From Moniliophthora roreri (taxonomy: Eukaryota > Basidiomycota > Agaricomycetes > Agaricales > Marasmiaceae): 64,000 bases of DNA. The stretch lies in the NCBI GenBank assembly GCA_001466705.2, contig LATX02000252.1:62001-126000 (forward strand), in the 5' to 3' direction. The first letter of the stretch is position 1, and each line of letters opens with the position of its first letter. Below, piece by piece: positions 58,800-64,000 of this stretch. The notes below the pieces were generated by a model. It worked only from the letters and a program-made list of their open reading frames with translations, ran no database searches and was not told the origin of the DNA. Both the position numbers and the translations under genes were made by a program.

Positions 58800-59897
58800 A
58801 TTTCCGCGGTATTGATGGGTGACACAAGCAAAGTCATGATTTTATTCAGTGCTGTAGGTTCGAGTATTGACCCTGACAATTGGGAACTAGTGAAGAATTT
58901 CAAAATAAGAAGATTCATTTGTGAATTAGATTAGTACCGCTATTTCTTATTTCATGAGTTTTGGTGTTGTTCTTGGTAAGATTATTTTATTGGGGCAACC
59001 TCATTCCTGCAAGAAGCCGCTGGGGTTTCTGGCGACGACTATTTAGTAGCCCCCGGTTTCTGCTCGGCACCCAGATCCGAATACTCTTGATCGCTTGAGG
59101 CATGTGGAGCCGGCTCGTGACATTGTATGTAGTAAACAATATGCAAGGAACTGGAGAACAAGACTCGGGAAAGAGTCCGATTGTATCAAATACGAGGGAT
59201 TGAAAAGATGTAGTTGAAAATTAGGCGCTCGCCAGCCCTAGCAGCATTTTGTATGGGGTTCCCAAGAAATGTTGGGGTCGGCACACTTAAACCAAAATAA
59301 TACCTCTAGGGAGGGTAGCAGACCCGATATTGGCGACTCACAGGGCTCAGACGAGGCCGAAGGCCGAGGGAGCACGTTAACTACGTGGATTGTGGTGGTT
59401 AAATGCTACATATCTACGTGGCAATATTAGCCGAACTGCCTGGTAATCTAATCAATCAGCGTCTATCCAGGCGCCTTACAGAAAATCAAGCACATTTACA
59501 CCCGATAAGCGCCGGTCTCGTATACGTACGGAGGATAAGGTATGCTGACGAGCTTTTTTTCACGTATGATATTTTTTACGTGAGTGGTACGTGAGCGGGC
59601 CCGGCAAAAAAGTACCTTTTGAAAGTTCAGGTTATGGTCCTAAATCATAAAGTGAGGGTGTTGGTGGCCATAAAGGGGACAGAACATGAAGGGATGAAGA
59701 ATTGGAAAGGGATTCGCCCGAGGATGGGCGCTAAAATATTCTCGATGATATCACGAGGAGCAAGGCGACGTTCCAGAGCGACCTTAGCCTAGAATGCATC
59801 AGTAAGTTGAAGCTGAAAATATGGGGAAAGGTGCACTGGAGGATGCGGTTGTAGGCGGGTACGGCCTCAGCATACCATGTAGTACTTTATTCATTCT
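58800..59897. other. Intergenic interval with repeat fragments
   Basis: It contains a partial copy of the 56.6-kb inverted-repeat family (59140-59260). A plus-strand frame (59403-59594) includes YVRRIRYADELFF, faintly like the YADD box of reverse transcriptases. The match is too short and isolated to call. Nothing else was recognised. Confidence 0.35.
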
Positions 59898-61207
59898 CCC
59901 CAGCTTTGCAACCCCGACACATTATAATGTTCCCGCTATCTTGTAAGGCCTTGATGAATGATAATTGTTCCTGTCCTTTTTGCAAGCATACCTTGGAACG
60001 AACAATAATTCGCCCTGGGTGCGAATAATAAGTGGGAGACCAGGAAACGCCAGCAATGCCAAATTCGGCAGTTACGCGTTATGACACATGGACATTTTCC
60101 ACGGTTGGATGCTTGCTTCCTCCTTTCACGTCCCTTCCTGTCATGTAGTGTTGTACGGTACGTATCCTTGTTATCTCAATGTCTCCTGCAATCTGTACTT
60201 ACACTTTATCATAGCACCACCAAATTCTACCCCTACGTCGCATTATCATTCGTCCAGTAGCGCCCAGCGGTCTCATTATCATTATTCTCTACACCGTGGC
60301 GTGTACCATTTATAATTCATAGATACTTGCACTCATTTTTATTCTCTCCCTAACCCCTTACCATATACAGCCACTCATGCACCACGTCTCTAGCCCTGCT
60401 GGCTCAAGAGTGACTACGGCAATGTGAAATTTGTTCATTATGGATGCTATTGACCAGCATTGCATTATTATTCAGTATCATCTGACCTCTTCTCGTATCC
60501 AGTGCCCCACCGCATCATTTGAACCCGAACCTTCACGTCAATTGGTGCGCCTTATTATCATTCTCCTGCACATTGCCTCATTATAATTTACACCTTTCAG
60601 ATGTCTCGGCTGCCTCCGTGAACCTTAACTCTCTTCGGGCTGTACAGTTCTCGGAATCACCCAAGCATATATTTCAACCAACTCGTGGGGCCCCCGAAGC
60701 ACCATCCTTGACATTTCTCCCATCCCACCGCAGGAGGGTAGTCAGTACCATCACTTGGGCAGACAGCGAGGAGGTAACAATGTTGATTGGAAGGTGCGTC
60801 TCATATCGTTTTTTGCGTGCCCATTGAACTGACAAATTGGTTGTTATCTAATGTAGTACCGATCCTGCTGAAACATGAGGCATCGAAGACATGTATACCC
60901 ATCGTACAAATATTATCCCTTGCNTGAATGATAATGAGACGGAATCTACCAAAACTGGCAATCAGGACGTGCCCACCCTGATAATTATGCACACTTACCA
61001 ATGAACAGCAGTGGGGCCATAGGGGTGTGATCATGATTAGACAGTGTACTAGAGATACCAATAAATAGATCAGCGAACAAATGGGAGGATAGAGGACAAT
61101 GCTGTACGTGGGAGAAGGGAAGGAGAATAATAAAGGTACCCTGACACGGCAATGATGTGTGGTGGTTAGGGTGCGCATTATAACGTGTCGGGGTTGCAAA
61201 GCTGGGG
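59898..61207. mobile_element. TIR element, about 1.3 kb
   Basis: The left TIR at 59898-59929 reads CCCCAGCTTTGCAACCCCGA then CACATTATAATG. The right TIR (61176-61207) is its inverse with one mismatch (CACGTTATAATG). The interior is non-coding with recurring CATTATCATT and CATTATTATT words, plus an N at 60924. A plus-strand frame at 60519-60827 is Pro/Ser-rich and of doubtful reality. Superfamily not determined. No clear target duplication was seen. Confidence 0.75.
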
Positions 61208-61879
61208 CGAATTATATAAAATCTACATGGACTGCTCACGGCCTAGGGCATAGTGTCGGGGGATGATGGTGGTCGGGAAGAAAGAAGAGTCTGGCGACAT
61301 TGGAAATAATGGAAAGGAAGTTCACCTTCGAGCAAAGTTCGGATCGAGCCTTCTTCGACGATCGCGACCACAATAACGACATAGAAACAGAGTTGGACAC
61401 TGGCACATTGTCTGTTTGACCATTTCCGAGATCTCAACTATTCCACCGGAAGAGCATCGCATAGCATCAGAAATTTGGCGGTGAACTACAAAAACGTCGA
61501 ATCCGTCGGATACCGTCGGATATCATCAGATTGGATTAGAGCACTTCTCACTGGGATATTGAACGTGGGTGCACGCCCACAAGACCACATGACCGTCGAG
61601 GTCGCTCGAGATTCGAAGCTAATTTTCTTTGGGCATTCCGGAGTCAACTATGCCGAGCCAACATTTGGGGTGGCCGATAGAAGAATAGCCTGCCCATGCA
61701 TAAGCCTTGATATGATACTGAATTGAGGTGATGCTCACTCATACAGTAGTTGTAGGTGGTCTGATATATATGATCTTCCCAATCACAAAAACCAAGGAAT
61801 AACGGGTGCTAAACGTGAATTGAGATAAAGAAAGGCTCCAATTGGACGTTATATTTGAAGAATGGGCACTGTACCTGGG
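61208..61879. other. Unassigned interval
   Basis: A plus-strand frame at 61475-61726 has mixed composition (VNYKNVESVGYRRISSDWIR) and no known motif. I saw no RNA gene or repeat within the interval. Confidence 0.3.
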
Positions 61880-63133
61880 GCCATGACAATTTCAAGGCAT
61901 TTTGCCTGAGGACATGTCCTTGACAGTCCTTGACTGATTTCAAGGCAGGTTCAAGGCAGGTTCAAGGCAGGGTCGAGGACATGTCAAGAAAATATCCAGT
62001 ACATTCCTATAGTTCCGTGGTTATTCAATGACATGTTAATACAAGTTGATTCAACCTACGTACCTATTGAGGACTCCGTATTCCTTTTCATCGATGGTGG
62101 TGAAGANGGAGAGTGAAACCAACACCTCTTTCTTCAAGGTTTCTCAACTAAGTCAATGTGATTAAACATAAAAAGGGTTTGAAACTAATATATAGGTATG
62201 CACTAGAAGATGTCTCATCCTTGCTTGCCGAAATCTCTTCTTTCCTTGATTTATTACTATTCAAACTGGACTTTCTTCTACGTGACACTGAAAACTTGGC
62301 AATTTTGTGTTTCAAAGGTAATCCATTGCTTTCAGGTGGTCTCTCCAAGACAAACAGTGCTTTGAGCACTCGTTTCTGCATAATTAACAAATTTGATCCA
62401 TGAAAAAGTCGAGGATAGAAGCAGAACACATACCAGTTGTGAAAATATTGAATTCTCTCTTGCAAGAAAGTGGGCGGGAAGAAGCACAGCGCATTCCGAT
62501 CGCTCCTCCCTAGCCAAAAATATTTGTAATTTGCTGTAGCCAGGGCAACACAAGGATGAGCTAGGAAAAATTCTGATGTCTGTCACTTATATAGACTGAA
62601 TCACATTGATGCCTAGTATCCTCTTGCACTAAATTTGAGACCTTCTGACATTGTAGTCTGAGGAAGATGCTGGATAGCTCACAGAACAGTGGCAATGAAG
62701 GGCAGCGAAGAGAACTTGATTGGATGTAGACAGCCACTCATGGTATTAGTGTCACATGGGTGATTTGAGTCAAGATTCATGCCATGTAATTTCAAGAAAA
62801 ACAATTCCATTAGACATGGCAGCAAGCAAGCATATGGGTGTCGATGGTGGTCAAATCTGGTGCTTGAATGTGAGAAAGTGATGATGCTGACATCACCATC
62901 AGGCACAGCACCATCAAACATTCTCTACCGCCACCATTAATGATAAAAAGGAATACAGAGTCCTCAGTAGGTACCCAGCTTGAATTAACTTGTATTAACA
63001 TGTCACTGAATAAGCATTGAATTATAGAAATGTACTAGATATTGTCTTGACATGACTCGACTCTGCCTTGAACCTGCCTTGAAATCAGTCAAGGATGCAT
63101 TCTCAGGTGAAATGCCTTAAAATTGTTGTGGCC
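61880..63133. mobile_element. Element with inverted arms of about 200 bp
   Basis: The left arm 61880-62102 is repeated inverted at 62931-63133, with about 85 percent identity by eye. Shared words include CTTGACTGATTTCAAGGCAG, GACATGTTAATACAAGTT and GGACTC(C/T)GTATTCCTTTT. The outer part of the left arm has tandem AAGGCAGGTTC units and AGGACATGTCCT. Just outside the right arm more AAGGACATGTC words follow (63140-63190). The interior has short frames only and an N at 62107. It is probably non-autonomous. Confidence 0.75.
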
Positions 63134-63780
63134 CATTCAAGGAAGGGTCAAGGACATGTCTATGAGATTCAAGGAAAGGTCATGACAGTTAAAGAACATG
63201 TATAGGCATTACAGAGAATGGATTGGGGCAAAGGAAGTATCAAAGATGAATTAATAGCTATCAAGTTTGAGTGGTGATAGGGATGTTTAATAATGAATAA
63301 ATATGGGTAATGTCTTCTCAAAGGAATTGCTCCTTGAGACCATGCAAGATCATGGACTAGGATGTAAGTAATAGTTGAGAATTTTTTGCTGATTTATGAT
63401 GAGAATTTGAGTATATGGAGTGTTAAATGTAGTTGTCATATGCATGATGGTGGTGGTACAGCCAATATTCCCATGGACAGATAAGCCTGAGTGGTGAGTC
63501 TGAATGTCAAACTGGCAAGGTATAAATAAATTTCTGTATTCACATGATGCCAAAACATGATAATTAACCAGTAGGCAAAAGGAAAAAGGGACCCATAAGG
63601 TAGTAGAGTAGCAATGAAGTAGAGAAGTCTAACTTCCCACAGCTTGGTTGAGGCTCAACATTACTGGAAAGAAGCAATTGATATTCTGTGACTAGTTACC
63701 CTCAGTAAGCACAGGGATCTAATATGAGTCATAGGTAAGTTAAAATTACATTTAAGGACATTTTGAGACATTTAAGAACA
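63134..63780. other. AT-rich interval, nothing identified
   Basis: CpG-poor sequence with no frame of coding character. It begins with fragments of the AAGGACATGTC repeat family. Confidence 0.35.
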
Positions 63781-63819
63781 TTGAGGACATGTCCTTGACC
63801 ATGTTCTTGAAAATATATA

Positions 63820-64000
63820 TGCCCCTTCAGGATGAGTGGGATTTCCCACTTGTTCTGCAGCCAATACAAAGCCAGAAAGCTAAGAAGGTTGGCCTAGTGT
63901 ATGACATTGTTGGTCGCTCATTTTGGGGGCGAAGTCACTATGTCAGCTGCTTTGTGGTAAATACCAATACCCCAAGTAGGAGAAAAGCTGTCTTTTTCTA
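63820..64000 (+). CDS. Partial coding fragment at window end, unknown
   Basis: A plus-strand frame remains open to the window edge: DEWDFPLVLQPIQSQKAKKV, then GLVYDIVGRSFWGRSHYVSC and FVVNTNTPSRRKA. The VYDIVGR...SHYVS pattern resembles, from memory, repeat-associated hypothetical proteins of agaricomycetes in a protease-like or transposon-linked context. That is weak evidence. The segment follows an AGGACATGTCCT palindrome at 63784-63795, so it may belong to the same mobile family. Confidence 0.35.

Noticed and set aside
59403..59594. RRIRYADELFF resembling a reverse transcriptase catalytic box
   Set aside because: The expected YADD is YADE here and no other reverse transcriptase motifs lie upstream or downstream.

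Overview
The window looks like nuclear DNA of an agaricomycete-type basidiomycete (mushroom-forming fungus). Protein genes are split by many 49-69 bp GT-AG introns, with exons as short as 14-19 bp. The families are typical of that group: an intron-dense microsomal P450, a DUF6534-like membrane protein, another multi-pass membrane protein, a division-1 chitin synthase and an ICMT-like methyltransferase. tRNA-Ala genes carry 25-nt introns. Much of the rest is transposon-derived. No prokaryotic operons, CRISPR arrays or ribosome-binding sites are present.

Layout. 0.3-12.5 kb: a segment of about 5.6 kb repeated head to tail about 2.2 times, each full unit holding a decayed Pro/Ser-rich gene (+) and a small conserved gene of unknown function (-). 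12.5-14.6 kb: a P450 gene (-) whose 3' end touches the last, truncated repeat unit. 17.8-19.7 kb: a DUF6534-like gene (+). 20.7-21.7 kb: a second, decayed copy of part of that locus, differing from the first mostly at CpG sites. 21.7-31.9 kb: a stretch bounded by hAT terminal inverted repeats, holding a hAT transposase (-), an exact 1,116-bp tandem copy across an N, a TTATAAC/TTACAAC-rich element and a broken passenger gene (+). 32.2-34.2 kb: a dispersed fourth copy of the 5.6-kb repeat, cut by a 590-bp CACTA-type MITE with clean 3-bp target duplications. 34-40.4 kb: LTR-like repeats, a second hAT end, an 81-bp-arm inverted repeat and a small hairpin MITE. 40.5-42.1 kb: a membrane protein gene (-). 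43-46 kb: inverted and degenerate tandem repeats. 46.1-50.8 kb: a chitin synthase (-) between two divergent tRNA-Ala(AGC) genes. 51.5-52.4 kb: an ICMT-like gene (-). 53-64 kb: further inverted-repeat elements, plus a second ICMT copy broken by a 13-bp deletion.

The host genes do not form an evident pathway or cluster. They are ordinary membrane, cell-wall and metabolic genes in a repeat-rich neighbourhood. The main themes are layered transposon insertion, segmental duplication followed by CpG-to-TpG/CpA decay (as expected if repeats are cytosine-methylated), and assembly joins marked by single Ns beside duplicated sequence. I saw no convincing new multi-gene system. The most open leads are the TTATAAC-rich terminal-repeat elements and the recurring palindrome built on AGGACATGTCCT.
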